A stretch of 64,000 nucleotides of DNA from an uncultured Maribacter sp. (GTDB lineage: Bacteria; Bacteroidota; Bacteroidia; Flavobacteriales; Flavobacteriaceae), in the NCBI GenBank assembly GCA_947493885.1, contig CANLTE010000004.1, positions 434,001 to 498,000 on the forward strand, read 5' to 3'. How positions within the stretch are numbered: the first letter of the stretch is position 1; each line of letters starts with the position of its first letter. Positions 28,047-37,415 of this stretch are shown here, piece by piece. Below the pieces are notes generated by a model. The model was not told the origin of the DNA. It did no database searches and saw only the letters and a list, made by a program, of their open reading frames with translations. The position numbers and the translations under genes were made by a program.

Positions 28047-29339
28047 TTAATCTTTAAACTTACTGTAGTCTCTTTGGTAGGGACGTATTATTAATCTCGC
28101 TTCTCTATCAAAACGAATATAATTGTAAACCCAGTTTACAAAAACAACTACTCTGTTTCTAAAACCAATTAAGAAAAAAAGATGTACAAACATCCAAACA
28201 AACCAAGCAAAAACTCCTTGAAATTTAAAGTTTTTAGTATCCGCAACAGCTTTGTTTCTTCCTATGGTCGCCATGCTGCCTTTATCTTTGTAAACAAATG
28301 GTTTTAACGCTTTACCATCTAACAAGCGCACCAAGTTTTCTCCTAAATTTTTACCTTGCTGAATTGCAGGTTGCGCCATCATGGGGTGTCCTCGTGGAGT
28401 ATCGTCATGTTCAATACAGGCAATATCGCCAATTGCAAATATATCTGGATACGCCTCAACCTGATTAAATGAATTAACACGCAATCTACCACCTGAAGCA
28501 ATTAACTCTTTTGCATCCATGCCCTTAACAACAGCCCCCTTAACACCTGCCGCCCATACCAATGTGGCGGTTTCAAAAGTTAAATCCGTTTTAGTAGTAA
28601 CAGTTTTTCCATCATACCCCGTAACTCTTGTATTTTTCCAAATTTGCACTCCCAGTTTCTCTAAAAACTCTTCGGCCTTTAACGATGCCTTGGCACTCAT
28701 ACCCGCCAAAATTTTGTCACCTGATTGCACCAAATTAATTTGCGCTTTTCGAGTATCTAAATCTGGGTAATCTTTAGGTAAAATTCCCTTTTTTATCTCG
28801 GCTAATGCACCCGCCAGTTCTACTCCAGTAGGCCCCCCGCCAACAATTACAAAATTCATTAAAGCATCACGCTCATGTAACTCATCAGTAAGTAATGCTT
28901 GTTCAAAATTTTCAAGGATAAGACTTCGCAAGTTTAAACTTTGCGGAATTGTCTTCATTGTCATAGCATGCTCTTCTATTTCAGCGTTTCCGAAAAAATT
29001 TGTTTTAGACCCCGTAGCTATAACCAAATAATCATAATTTAAATTACCAATATTTGTTTTCACAATTTTATTCTCAGGATCTACCTCATCAACATTAGCC
29101 AACCTGAAATAAAAATTAGTGAAATTTTTAAGCACCTTACGAATAGGGTACGCTATAGAATCGGGCTCCAATCCACCAGTGGAGACTTGATAAAGTAAAG
29201 GCTGAAATGTATGATAGTTGTTTTTATCTAAAAGTACCACCTGCACATCTTTCCCATTTAATTTATGTGCAAGAGAAACCCCACCAAAGCCACCTCCAAT
29301 TATGACAATTCGTGGACAATTTGATTTTGGAATGTTCAT
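28047..29339 (-). CDS. ndh: type II NADH dehydrogenase (NDH-2)
   Basis: This 430-residue flavoprotein transfers electrons from NADH to quinone without pumping protons. It has two dinucleotide-binding motifs: GGGFGGVSLAHKL for FAD at the N-terminus and GGGPTGVELAGALAE for NADH in the middle, followed by AIGDIACIEHDDTPRGHPMMAQPAIQQG near the quinone site. The hydrophobic C-terminal segment (GVFAWFVWMFVHLFFLIGF) anchors the protein to the inner membrane. It is a single-gene unit. Confidence 0.9.
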   Translation of the reverse strand: MNIPKSNCPRIVIIGGGFGGVSLAHKLNGKDVQVVLLDKNNYHTFQPLLYQVSTGGLEPDSIAYPIRKVLKNFTNFYFRLANVDEVDPENKIVKTNIGNLNYDYLVIATGSKTNFFGNAEIEEHAMTMKTIPQSLNLRSLILENFEQALLTDELHERDALMNFVIVGGGPTGVELAGALAEIKKGILPKDYPDLDTRKAQINLVQSGDKILAGMSAKASLKAEEFLEKLGVQIWKNTRVTGYDGKTVTTKTDLTFETATLVWAAGVKGAVVKGMDAKELIASGGRLRVNSFNQVEAYPDIFAIGDIACIEHDDTPRGHPMMAQPAIQQGKNLGENLVRLLDGKALKPFVYKDKGSMATIGRNKAVADTKNFKFQGVFAWFVWMFVHLFFLIGFRNRVVVFVNWVYNYIRFDREARLIIRPYQRDYSKFKD

Positions 29340-29503
29340 AGGAAATAATAAGCCCCAAAATTAATGATTCAAAATCTTCTTTCACAGCGTAAAAAGGGGT
29401 TTTTACTATATTTACCACAACAACTTTATAAAAAACTTCATTTTATTTGTAACAAGTATATCTTAAAAACTACTTATTGTGGTAACAACCTCCAACTAAA
29501 ACA

Positions 29504-29998
29504 TTGAATAAAGATTTAGAACATCAATTTGTAACCGAATTACAGAACAACCAGAACATTGTTCATAAGGTATGTACTCTGTATACAAATGACCAAGATG
29601 CTCATAACGACCTTTTTCAAGAAATAACAATACAGCTATGGAAAGCTTATCCTAAGTTCAGAGGAGATTCTAAACTTAGTACATGGATGTATAGAGTGGC
29701 TTTAAATACAGCAATAACGTTATATAGAAAGTCTAAAAGAAGTATACAGACTCAAGATTATGAATCGGTTATTTTTAAAATAAAAGCTGATGAATATGAT
29801 GAAACTCAAGAGCAACAACTGAAGCTTATGTATAAAGCTGTAAAGCAATTGGGAGATATTGACAAAGCGTTAGTTTTTTTATATCTAGAAGACAAAGATT
29901 ATAGAGAAATTGCCGAAACCTTAGGTATTAGTGAAGTGAATGCAAGAGTGAAGATGAACAGGATTAAAACAAAGTTAAGAACCATATTGAATCCATAA
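29504..29998 (+). CDS. ECF RNA polymerase sigma factor
   Basis: The 164-residue ECF sigma factor starts at a TTG, needed to include the region 2 helix. Region 2 shows NDLFQEITIQLWKAYPKFRGDSKLSTWMYRVALNTAI and region 4 YREIAETLGISEVNARVKMNRIKTKLRTIL. It is the first gene of a two-gene unit with the four-helix membrane protein four bases downstream. The two ECF units in this window are not close to one another in sequence. Confidence 0.9.
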   Translation: MNKDLEHQFVTELQNNQNIVHKVCTLYTNDQDAHNDLFQEITIQLWKAYPKFRGDSKLSTWMYRVALNTAITLYRKSKRSIQTQDYESVIFKIKADEYDETQEQQLKLMYKAVKQLGDIDKALVFLYLEDKDYREIAETLGISEVNARVKMNRIKTKLRTILNP

Positions 29999-30002
29999 AT
30001 AT

Positions 30003-30653
30003 ATGATGGACGAACTAGATTTATTAAAAAAAGATTGGCAGAAAAAGGAAGATCACCTTCCTAAGCTGTCCTATCAAGATATTTATAAGATGATTTGGAA
30101 AAAATCATCTTCCATAGTAAAGTGGATACTTATTATAAGTCTCTTAGAATTTACAATACCGCATTTATTATATTTTATTCCTTCCACTAAAAGTGGTTTT
30201 GAGTTCTATGAAAACATTGGCTTAAAGTATATTTTTCGTGCACTAACTATTATTCAATACGTAGTTGTAATTTATTTTATTTACCTGTTTTATAGGCGCT
30301 ACAAAGAAATATCGGTTTTAGATGATGCCAAAAATCTAATGCAGAAGATTATAAAAACCCGTAAAACTGTAAAACACTATATCATATTTTCGTTATCTAT
30401 GATAATGTTTATCTTTTTTCTTGTAGTTATTGGAGTTTACTTCTCGGATAATTTAATAGAAAGCTACTCCAAATTGGTGGATAAACCAATAAATCTGTCA
30501 CCAACCGAATTCAAAAAAGTAGTAATGACTACTATTGCAATTTTCGGAACATTATTTACCTTATTTCTAGGAGGAATATATTTTTTACTGTACGGCAGGT
30601 TGCTTAAAAAGTTAAAAGCAAATTATAGGGAGCTTCAAAAATTGGAGGTTTAA
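30003..30653 (+). CDS. four-helix membrane protein linked to ECF sigma factor
   Basis: The 216-residue protein has four membrane segments at about residues 37-59, 77-98, 125-146 and 174-200, with an N-terminal cytoplasmic region (LLKKDWQKKEDHLPKLSYQDIYKMIWKKSS). Its ATG follows the sigma stop by four bases, so translation is probably coupled. It may control the sigma factor, but no known anti-sigma domain is visible, so its function remains open. Confidence 0.75.
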   Translation: MMDELDLLKKDWQKKEDHLPKLSYQDIYKMIWKKSSSIVKWILIISLLEFTIPHLLYFIPSTKSGFEFYENIGLKYIFRALTIIQYVVVIYFIYLFYRRYKEISVLDDAKNLMQKIIKTRKTVKHYIIFSLSMIMFIFFLVVIGVYFSDNLIESYSKLVDKPINLSPTEFKKVVMTTIAIFGTLFTLFLGGIYFLLYGRLLKKLKANYRELQKLEV

Positions 30654-30656
30654 TTT

Positions 30657-31454
30657 TTACCATTTTCTTTGTTTATTTTCTTCCTCCATTGCCAGTAAAT
30701 CTTTTTTAGAAATCACTTTTAAAAATGATGGATGCTGCTCAATGGCATACTCTAGCTTCTCGATAATAGAGTCAAAAGATTCATTTTCATAATCAATATT
30801 AAGTGGCTCTTTAATTACCATAGATTGCAGAATTCCTTTTTTCTTGATACGTAACCCCTTTTTATCAAAAGAACGTCTAAAACCATCAATAACCACAGGA
30901 ACAACAACTGGTTTATACTTTTTAATGATATGTGCGGTTCCTTTTCGTAAAGGTTTCCATGGAGTAGTGGTTCCCTGAGGAAAGGTTATAACCCAACCAT
31001 TTTCAAGAGCCAATCCAATACTAGAAATATCGCTCATTTTCACCTGTCGCTTCACATCTTTTCCTTCAGAACGCCAAGTACGTTCTATATTAATTGCACC
31101 AGCATAAGCAAACAATTTAGTAAGTAAATTCTTTTTCATGGTCTCCGCAGCTGCAACGTAGTAAACATCTAACTTTGGGTTCCAGAGATATGCCAAGTTT
31201 TTAATGGAATCATCCCTTCCACTTAAACTTGCATTAAATACATGAAACATTGCCACAACATCAGCAAAATAGGTTTGATGATTGCTCACAAAAAGCACAT
31301 TCTTTTCTGGTAAATTTCTAATCACATCAGAACCCTCTATCTCTAAAGTATTAAAACCTTTGTAACGTTGGTGGGTCATCATGCCCATTATACGGATGAG
31401 CCATTTTTTAAGAAATAATATGTGACCAAAAGGATTTCTTTTAAATAAAACCAT
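30657..31454 (-). CDS. 1-acyl-sn-glycerol-3-phosphate acyltransferase (PlsC-like)
   Basis: This 265-residue membrane-associated acyltransferase carries the catalytic NHQTYFAD motif (HX4D) near residue 58 and the substrate-binding FPQGTTTPWKPLRKG block, a variant of the EGTR motif. PlsC-like enzymes add the second acyl chain in phospholipid synthesis. It lies 23 bp after the CoA pyrophosphatase gene on the same strand, and is convergent with the four-helix membrane protein gene (four-base gap). Confidence 0.88.
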   Translation of the reverse strand: MVLFKRNPFGHILFLKKWLIRIMGMMTHQRYKGFNTLEIEGSDVIRNLPEKNVLFVSNHQTYFADVVAMFHVFNASLSGRDDSIKNLAYLWNPKLDVYYVAAAETMKKNLLTKLFAYAGAINIERTWRSEGKDVKRQVKMSDISSIGLALENGWVITFPQGTTTPWKPLRKGTAHIIKKYKPVVVPVVIDGFRRSFDKKGLRIKKKGILQSMVIKEPLNIDYENESFDSIIEKLEYAIEQHPSFLKVISKKDLLAMEEENKQRKW

Positions 31455-31477
31455 AAGGGCAAATTTACAAAATAGCT

Positions 31478-32119
31478 TTATAACACTTGCTTTAATAAAG
31501 TTTTAATCTCGCTTAGCATCATTGCGGTTGCCCCCCATACAATATGACCATCAAAATTAAAAGCCGGGACCTTTACTTTTTTGGCATACGAGGTACTTAT
31601 TTGAGTAAAAACAAGGTTTGCATCATTCATAAAATCGGTTAACAAAACCTCAACAATGGTCTCTACTTCGTCCTCCTGAATTACAAATTGATTCTTGTTT
31701 TTATATAAACCAATAAACGGAGAAACCACAAAATTACTTGGGGCAATGTAAACTTCGCTCAGCGGCTTTATTACCTCAATATGCTTAGGTAACACACCAA
31801 CTTCCTCATGGGTTTCCCGCAAAGCTGTTTCCAATAAATCTGCATCATCTTCTTCTTCTTTTCCTCCTGGAAACCCTATTTGATTAGAGTGCACTCCTTC
31901 ATAGGTTTTTCTTAGAATAAGCAACAAGCTAGTACGTAAGTTTTCATCTGCATAAAATAAGGCCATTACCCCAGCTCGTCTAGCGGTTTCTGCTTGAACA
32001 TTAAATCTGTTTTTTATTTTTAAGCGAAATTCTGGAACCATTTTATGGTGAGAAGCTTCGCCTGGAAGTGGTAGATTCTTTATTTTTGAAATTCGTTGCT
32101 CAAAAAAACTAAAGTCCAT
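31478..32119 (-). CDS. NUDIX coenzyme A pyrophosphatase
   Basis: The 213-residue protein has the CoA-specific UPF0035 signature (EGVHSNQIGFPGGKEEEDD) leading into the Nudix box with RETHEEVGV, as in NudL-type enzymes that hydrolyse CoA and its derivatives. There is no signal peptide. Its ATG (plus 32117-32119) overlaps the ATG of the opposite-strand PPIase gene (32118-32120) in the tetranucleotide CATG, so each promoter must lie inside the other gene. Confidence 0.9.
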   Translation of the reverse strand: MDFSFFEQRISKIKNLPLPGEASHHKMVPEFRLKIKNRFNVQAETARRAGVMALFYADENLRTSLLLILRKTYEGVHSNQIGFPGGKEEEDDADLLETALRETHEEVGVLPKHIEVIKPLSEVYIAPSNFVVSPFIGLYKNKNQFVIQEDEVETIVEVLLTDFMNDANLVFTQISTSYAKKVKVPAFNFDGHIVWGATAMMLSEIKTLLKQVL

Positions 32120-32822
32120 GCTTTTTTATAAAACTTTATTACGCACTATAACGCTTTTCTTTTTTCTAATAGGCTGTAAAGATACTAAAGTCGAAAAAGC
32201 TACTGCAAATTCCGCATCAAAAGAAGTAAAGGAAATTGTAAAGGAGCCGGAACCTGAACCTGAAGAAGAATTTAAGCTAACTACCGAAAATGCAATTCCG
32301 TTTTTCTTTGAGTACAATAAAACGCTAAAAGCAAACAAGGTAAAAATAACTACTAACCACGGTAGTTTTACTGTACAGTTATTTGATAATGTACCTTACC
32401 ACAAAGCCAATTTTATCTACCTGACAAGAAAAGGATATTTTAACTACACTCAATTTCATAGAGTCGTAAAAAACTTCATCATTCAGGGTGGAAATTCGGA
32501 TGATAAAAAAACTGCGCAAAAACGAAGAGATATTGGTCGTTACTTACTTCCCCCAGACACAAAAAAAGGACACAAACATCACAGAGGAACATTGTCTATG
32601 CCTAGTAGCGAGATTAACAACCCGCACATGTTAGCTTCTCCTTACGAATTTTTTATTGTAGTAAAAAAACCGGGTTCTTATCATTTAGATGGTGGGTATA
32701 CCCCGTTTGGAAAAGTTATTCAAGGAATGGACATTGTTGATAAAATTAACAACCAAGCTGTTGGAAAAGGGGATTGGCCTTCTCAGAATATTTATATTGA
32801 AAAAGCGGAGGTTTTAGAATAA
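32118..32822 (+). CDS. cyclophilin-type peptidyl-prolyl isomerase lipoprotein
   Basis: The 234-residue protein begins with a lipoprotein signal (LLRTITLFFFLIGCKDTK, lipidated Cys near residue 20), then an acidic Pro-Glu linker (PEPEPEEEF), and then a cyclophilin domain (FHRVVKNFIIQGG, MASPYEFFIVV). It isomerises prolyl bonds in exported proteins. The start cannot move downstream without removing the signal peptide, so the overlap with the opposite gene start is real. It is convergent with the TRIC-type channel gene. Confidence 0.92.
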   Translation: MLFYKTLLRTITLFFFLIGCKDTKVEKATANSASKEVKEIVKEPEPEPEEEFKLTTENAIPFFFEYNKTLKANKVKITTNHGSFTVQLFDNVPYHKANFIYLTRKGYFNYTQFHRVVKNFIIQGGNSDDKKTAQKRRDIGRYLLPPDTKKGHKHHRGTLSMPSSEINNPHMLASPYEFFIVVKKPGSYHLDGGYTPFGKVIQGMDIVDKINNQAVGKGDWPSQNIYIEKAEVLE

Positions 32823-32823
32823 A

Positions 32824-33435
32824 CTACTTACCAGGCCTGTATATATTGGGTAGGGCTAGTTTAAACTTAACCGCTAACAATCGCATTAAAATTATAGCTA
32901 TAATGGTTATACCATAGGTGTACGCAGAATCTATTGGCAGCGGTTTTAACAAAAAGTAAAGTACACCTCCCAAAATACAAGCTGTAGCGTAAATTTCTCT
33001 TCTAAAAATAACTGGAATTTCATTGCATAAAATATCTCTTATAACCCCACCAAAACAAGCCGTTATTGTTCCAAGTGCAATACACATAACAGGCAACAAC
33101 CCTACAGCTATGCCTTTTTCAATTCCAATCATAGTATACAATCCTATACCTATAGTATCAAACAGAAAAAGAGACTTTCTAAAATATTTCAGTTGTTCAA
33201 CAAACAAAATTGCGAGTACCACAGATACTGCTATAACTATAATATAAATTGGGTCTTTCATCCAGGCAACAGGAGTATAGCCTATTAACAAATCTCGTAT
33301 TGTTCCCCCTCCTACCGCAGTAATAAAGGCTATCATAAAAACCCCAAAAAGGTCTAGTTTTTTTTCCATAGCAACCAATACTCCAGAAATTGCAAAAGCA
33401 ATGGTTCCTAAAATATCAACTACCAGATAAAACAT
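32824..33435 (-). CDS. TRIC/UPF0126 cation channel-like membrane protein
   Basis: The 203-residue protein has seven hydrophobic segments arranged as two inverted repeats of three helices plus one, with the glycine-rich motifs TAVGGGTIRDLLIGYTPVAWM in repeat one and ACFGGVIRDILCNEIPVIFRREIYA in repeat two, diagnostic for the UPF0126/TRIC family. Prokaryotic TRIC proteins conduct K+ or glycine-type cargo in different reports, so the substrate is left open. It follows the nitronate monooxygenase gene by 12 bp. Confidence 0.92.
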   Translation of the reverse strand: MFYLVVDILGTIAFAISGVLVAMEKKLDLFGVFMIAFITAVGGGTIRDLLIGYTPVAWMKDPIYIIVIAVSVVLAILFVEQLKYFRKSLFLFDTIGIGLYTMIGIEKGIAVGLLPVMCIALGTITACFGGVIRDILCNEIPVIFRREIYATACILGGVLYFLLKPLPIDSAYTYGITIIAIILMRLLAVKFKLALPNIYRPGK

Positions 33436-33447
33436 AAGTGTAATGTA

Positions 33448-34395
33448 TTAAAAAGTTAATACCTTTTTCTTGGCACTTTCAAACTCGGTCATCATATCCC
33501 TAATTATTTGACCCGCTGGTTTAATCTCCGTAATCAACCCAGAAACCTGTCCTATTTCTAACTCTCCTTCTTCTATATTTCCTTCAAACATTCCCTGTTT
33601 TGCTCTACCCTTACCTAATAAATCTTTAAGCTGCTCTTTTGAAGCATTACACTCATAGGCCTCTTTAACTTGCTCGTAAAAATTGTTTTTTAAAAGTCTT
33701 ACTGGTGTTAATTCCTTTAGCGTCAATTCTGTATCACCTTCACCAGCATTAATCACCTTTTCCTTAAATAAAATATGAGAAGAAGCTTCATTGCTTGCCA
33801 CAAACCTACTACCCACTTGGACACCATCAGCGCCCAAAATCATCGCCGCTAGCATAGCTTCACCTGTTGCAATACCACCTGCTGCTATAACTGGAATTGT
33901 TACTTTCTTTTTTACTGAAGGTATTAAAACCAATGTTGTAGTTTCATCTCTACCATTGTGCCCGCCTGCCTCAAAACCTTCTGCTACTATTGCATCCACG
34001 CCAGCATCTTGAGCTTTAATGGCAAATTTTAAACTGCTCACCACATGAACAACGGTAATTCCGTTTTCTTGCAAATGAGATGTCCATGCTTTAGGATTAC
34101 CCGCTGAAGTAAATACTATTTTCACTCCTTCCTCGATAATAATTCCCATTAATTTATCAATATCTGGGTACAACAAAGGAACATTAACTCCAAAGGGTTT
34201 AGTTGTTGCTTGTTTACATTTTTGAATATGCTCTTGTAAAACTTCAGGATACATGCTACCAGCTCCAATTAATCCCAAACCACCAGCATTGGAAACTGCA
34301 GAAACCAATCGCCAACCACTTGCCCAAACCATGCCTCCTTGAATGATAGGGTATTCTATATTGAATAGTTGTGTAATTCTATTTTTGGTTTTCAA
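33448..34395 (-). CDS. nitronate monooxygenase family protein
   Basis: This 315-residue FMN-dependent TIM-barrel enzyme of the 2-nitropropane dioxygenase/nitronate monooxygenase family has an N-terminal IQGGMVWASG, the central AEGFEAGGHNGRD with the candidate catalytic histidine, IPVIAAGGIATGE, and GADGVQVGSRF for the phosphate group of FMN. It oxidises alkyl nitronates, but related enzymes act as enoyl-ACP reductases (FabK), so the annotation is by family only. Its start overlaps the end of the S8 protease gene by four bases. Confidence 0.88.
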   Translation of the reverse strand: MKTKNRITQLFNIEYPIIQGGMVWASGWRLVSAVSNAGGLGLIGAGSMYPEVLQEHIQKCKQATTKPFGVNVPLLYPDIDKLMGIIIEEGVKIVFTSAGNPKAWTSHLQENGITVVHVVSSLKFAIKAQDAGVDAIVAEGFEAGGHNGRDETTTLVLIPSVKKKVTIPVIAAGGIATGEAMLAAMILGADGVQVGSRFVASNEASSHILFKEKVINAGEGDTELTLKELTPVRLLKNNFYEQVKEAYECNASKEQLKDLLGKGRAKQGMFEGNIEEGELEIGQVSGLITEIKPAGQIIRDMMTEFESAKKKVLTF

Positions 34396-36008
34396 TACTT
34401 GAGCAATTTTATTTTTTCATTAAAATCATTACCCTTTACCTCTAAAATATAAACGGCACTGCTCAAATGCGCAATGGATATTACATTTGAACTTGGCGTA
34501 ATATTACTTTTAGAAATAAATTTACCTTGGATATCATAAATACTTACCTCAGCTTGCTCCAAATTTTCAGGAAGTTGAAGCATTATAGTACTCGATGACG
34601 GATTTGGGTAAATCAACATTTTAATGTCTTCTTGATTAGCATCACTGAAACCATCATCTATTAACGAAGAAAAATCAGGAATACCATAACCCATTTGTTC
34701 GTTAGGATTTGTAAAAAAAGAAGCACTCTCACGCACCATTTGCATGATTTCTACATTTGTTTTTTCTGGAAATGCTTGCCAAAGACTTGTAATTGCACCT
34801 GCCATAATAGGGCTTGAAAACGAGGTTCCATCATTTTGATCTACATTGTTATTGGTATTAATAACCGCAGAATTTCTACCCATTGCCATACCATCTGGTT
34901 TTACAACTCCATCAGCGGTATACCCCCGTGAACTAAATGCTACGTATTGACCTTGCGCATTCACCGCCCCTACAGTAAAAACATTTGCATCAGCCGGAGC
35001 GGTAATAATTCCCCAAACCGAGGCACCCGAGTTACCCGCAGAATTCACAACCAAAAGCCCTTTTTCGGTAGCAATATTTGCCCCTTGCGAAATAAAGGTA
35101 GTTTCACCGTCCATATCAGATGGTGTGTAATTATACTTTACTTCGTCAAAAGTGCTGTATCCAAGAGATGTATTTATTACATCAACCCCAAGACTATCAG
35201 CTCGCTCAGCCGCTTCAACCCAATACGATTCTTCCACCGGTGTTTCAGACTCAGCAACTTCTGTTCTGAACAATACATAGGAAGCATCTGGGGCAGTACC
35301 CACAAACGAATCCTCTATAAACCCAGCCATTGTAGATAGAACTTTTGTTCCATGGTCGTTACCCTGATATGCAAAAACATCATCAGTTCTATTTGGAAAA
35401 TCATACCCTCCAAGTAATTTACCTTGGTTTCTAAGTCTAGAAAAACCTTCTAAATTATTTACCTGAGGAAAACCAGAATCCATAACTGCAACCAACATAC
35501 CCTCTCCAGTATAATCTTGCTTATGTAATGCATCCACAGTTATTTGCGAGACCTGATTGACAGTAGCACCATAATTGTAGTCCACCTGGCTTGCTACTAA
35601 TTTATTAGCGTGATTATTACGTTCAAACTTATCTATAGGTTTTTTACTATTTAAGCTTTGGTCTGCGTACAATACATGAGAAACAAAACTTAAACTTTCT
35701 AACTGCAAAATATCATTACTTGAACCAATGACATGTATACAATTTTTCCATTTAGATTTAGCTAAAACCAATATGTTAGGAACCAATTTTATCTGAGCTA
35801 TATAGCTTTCGTTAACTGGAACGTCTCTTTCATCAATAGGAATATTATATCTAGCTTTTTTAGTGATAGCTCTTTGCGATAAAATTGAAATTGGATTACC
35901 TATGCTTGCTTCAACATCCTCTTTATCTGTAAAATAAACCCATGCATGTTCTTGTCCTCTACTCCAAAAGGATATTAAGAGTAAAAAAACAAAACACTTT
36001 TTATACAT
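34392..36008 (-). CDS. T9SS-exported S8 subtilisin-like protease
   Basis: The 538-residue protein has a signal peptide, a prodomain to about residue 145, and an S8 catalytic domain with Asp177 (AVMDSGFP), His219 (GNDHGTKV) and the serine of GTSFSSPIMAG. The last 75 residues are a type A T9SS C-terminal domain (LIYPNPSSSTIML... ending EKIKLLKY). It is therefore exported through the type 9 system to the surface or medium. It is two bases after mnmA and overlaps the next gene by four. Confidence 0.95.
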   Translation of the reverse strand: MYKKCFVFLLLISFWSRGQEHAWVYFTDKEDVEASIGNPISILSQRAITKKARYNIPIDERDVPVNESYIAQIKLVPNILVLAKSKWKNCIHVIGSSNDILQLESLSFVSHVLYADQSLNSKKPIDKFERNNHANKLVASQVDYNYGATVNQVSQITVDALHKQDYTGEGMLVAVMDSGFPQVNNLEGFSRLRNQGKLLGGYDFPNRTDDVFAYQGNDHGTKVLSTMAGFIEDSFVGTAPDASYVLFRTEVAESETPVEESYWVEAAERADSLGVDVINTSLGYSTFDEVKYNYTPSDMDGETTFISQGANIATEKGLLVVNSAGNSGASVWGIITAPADANVFTVGAVNAQGQYVAFSSRGYTADGVVKPDGMAMGRNSAVINTNNNVDQNDGTSFSSPIMAGAITSLWQAFPEKTNVEIMQMVRESASFFTNPNEQMGYGIPDFSSLIDDGFSDANQEDIKMLIYPNPSSSTIMLQLPENLEQAEVSIYDIQGKFISKSNITPSSNVISIAHLSSAVYILEVKGNDFNEKIKLLKY

Positions 36009-36009
36009 A

Positions 36010-37200
36010 TTAAGAAATTACACCTGAGCCTACAAGTTCGTCATTTAAATACCAAGCAACAAATTGTCCTTCCGCTATTGCCGATTGTTTTTGCTCAAAA
36101 TCAACGTACATACCACCTTCCACTCTATACAAGGTTGCCTTTTGAAGCTCCTGTCTGTATCGTATACGTGCCAAAACTTCCATAGTTTCATCTATATTTA
36201 AAGCCAAATCTTCTCTAATCCAATGGAGTTCTTTATCAGAAACAAACAAGGTTTTTCTATATAAACCGGGATGCGCTTTACCTTGTCCTGTATATATTAC
36301 ATTTTCAGCAACATCGGTTTCTATAACAAACAAGGGCTCCTTGGTACCACCTACATCTAAACCTTTACGTTGGCCTTTGGTAAAATAATGTGCGCCTTGA
36401 TGTTCTCCAACCGTTTTACCATCGTCAATATTATAAATTGGCTTTTTAGCAAAAAATGCCAACTCCTCTGCTTTATTAGAAAAATCTGGAAGCATTACCT
36501 GATACTGGTTTAAACTTGCAGGCACTTCAACAATAACACCTTTTTTAGGTTTAAGCTTTTGCTGTAAAAACTCAGGCAAACGAACTTTGCCAATAAAACA
36601 TAATCCTTGAGAATCTTTTTTATCCGCAGTGATTAAATCGTTTTCCGCTGCAATTTTACGCACCTCTGGTTTTGTTAATTCTCCTATTGGAAACAACGTT
36701 TTAGATAATTGTTCTTGAGATAACTGACATAAGAAATAAGATTGATCTTTGTTGTTATCCTTTCCAGATAGTAATTGATAGGTATGACTACCATCTTTAT
36801 TTTCTATAATTCCTTTTCTGCAATAATGCCCCGTGGCCACATAATCAGCCCCGAGTTGCAAAGCTATTTTCAAAAAAACATCAAACTTTATTTCTCTATT
36901 GCATAACACATCAGGGTTTGGTGTTCTTCCTTTTTCGTATTCGTTGAACATATAATCAACAATACGCTCTTTATATTCCACACTTAAATCCACTGTTTGA
37001 AAGGGTATCCCCAGCTTTTCCGCAACAATTAGTGCATCATTACTGTCTTCTAACCAAGGACATTCCTCAGATATCGTAACAGAATCATCGTGCCAATTTT
37101 TCATAAAAAGCCCAATAACTTCATACCCCTGCTCTTTTAAAAGGTAAGCCGCAACACTAGAGTCTACACCCCCCGAAAGTCCTATTACTACTTTTTTCAT
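36010..37200 (-). CDS. mnmA: tRNA-uridine 2-sulfurtransferase
   Basis: MnmA (396 residues from the ATG at 37200) thiolates uridine 34 of Lys, Glu and Gln tRNAs. The PP-loop GLSGGVDSS is at the N-terminus and the two catalytic cysteines are in [12 protein letters not shown] and [12 protein letters not shown] reject the in-frame ATG seven codons upstream because the shorter start gives the usual [12 protein letters not shown]-terminus. A -7 element TATTTTTG (plus 37219-37226) sits 19 bp before the start. Confidence 0.95.
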   Translation of the reverse strand: MKKVVIGLSGGVDSSVAAYLLKEQGYEVIGLFMKNWHDDSVTISEECPWLEDSNDALIVAEKLGIPFQTVDLSVEYKERIVDYMFNEYEKGRTPNPDVLCNREIKFDVFLKIALQLGADYVATGHYCRKGIIENKDGSHTYQLLSGKDNNKDQSYFLCQLSQEQLSKTLFPIGELTKPEVRKIAAENDLITADKKDSQGLCFIGKVRLPEFLQQKLKPKKGVIVEVPASLNQYQVMLPDFSNKAEELAFFAKKPIYNIDDGKTVGEHQGAHYFTKGQRKGLDVGGTKEPLFVIETDVAENVIYTGQGKAHPGLYRKTLFVSDKELHWIREDLALNIDETMEVLARIRYRQELQKATLYRVEGGMYVDFEQKQSAIAEGQFVAWYLNDELVGSGVIS

Positions 37201-37218
37201 TTGATAATTGTAAGGCAA

Positions 37219-37246
37219 CAAAAATACAAAATAACTACATGGTCAA
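37219..37246 (-). promoter_or_regulatory. candidate mnmA promoter
   Basis: Minus-strand TATTTTTG (plus 37219-37226) with TTG (plus 37244-37246) 17 nt upstream, slightly shorter than the usual 19-21 nt spacer. This supports the start at 37200, since the in-frame ATG at 37221 would precede the transcription start. Confidence 0.45.
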
Positions 37247-37279
37247 TTCTTAAAATAAATGTAATAGACAAGGAAAAAT

Positions 37280-37309
37280 TTGGTTTTGTTTAATCTTTTT
37301 ATATATTTG
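37280..37309 (+). promoter_or_regulatory. promoter of the FAS1 lipoprotein gene
   Basis: TTG (37280-37282), 19-nt spacer, TATATTTG (37302-37309): a perfect Bacteroidota consensus. The predicted 5' leader is about 100 nt to the ATG at 37416. Confidence 0.75.
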
Positions 37310-37415
37310 TTAAACAAAATTGAAATTAAATACTTTATTTAACTTCAATTCAACACATTACAACGTGTTAGTTTACACCACAATTACAAATTTTAATTAT
37401 TTAAAAAAACTTGCT

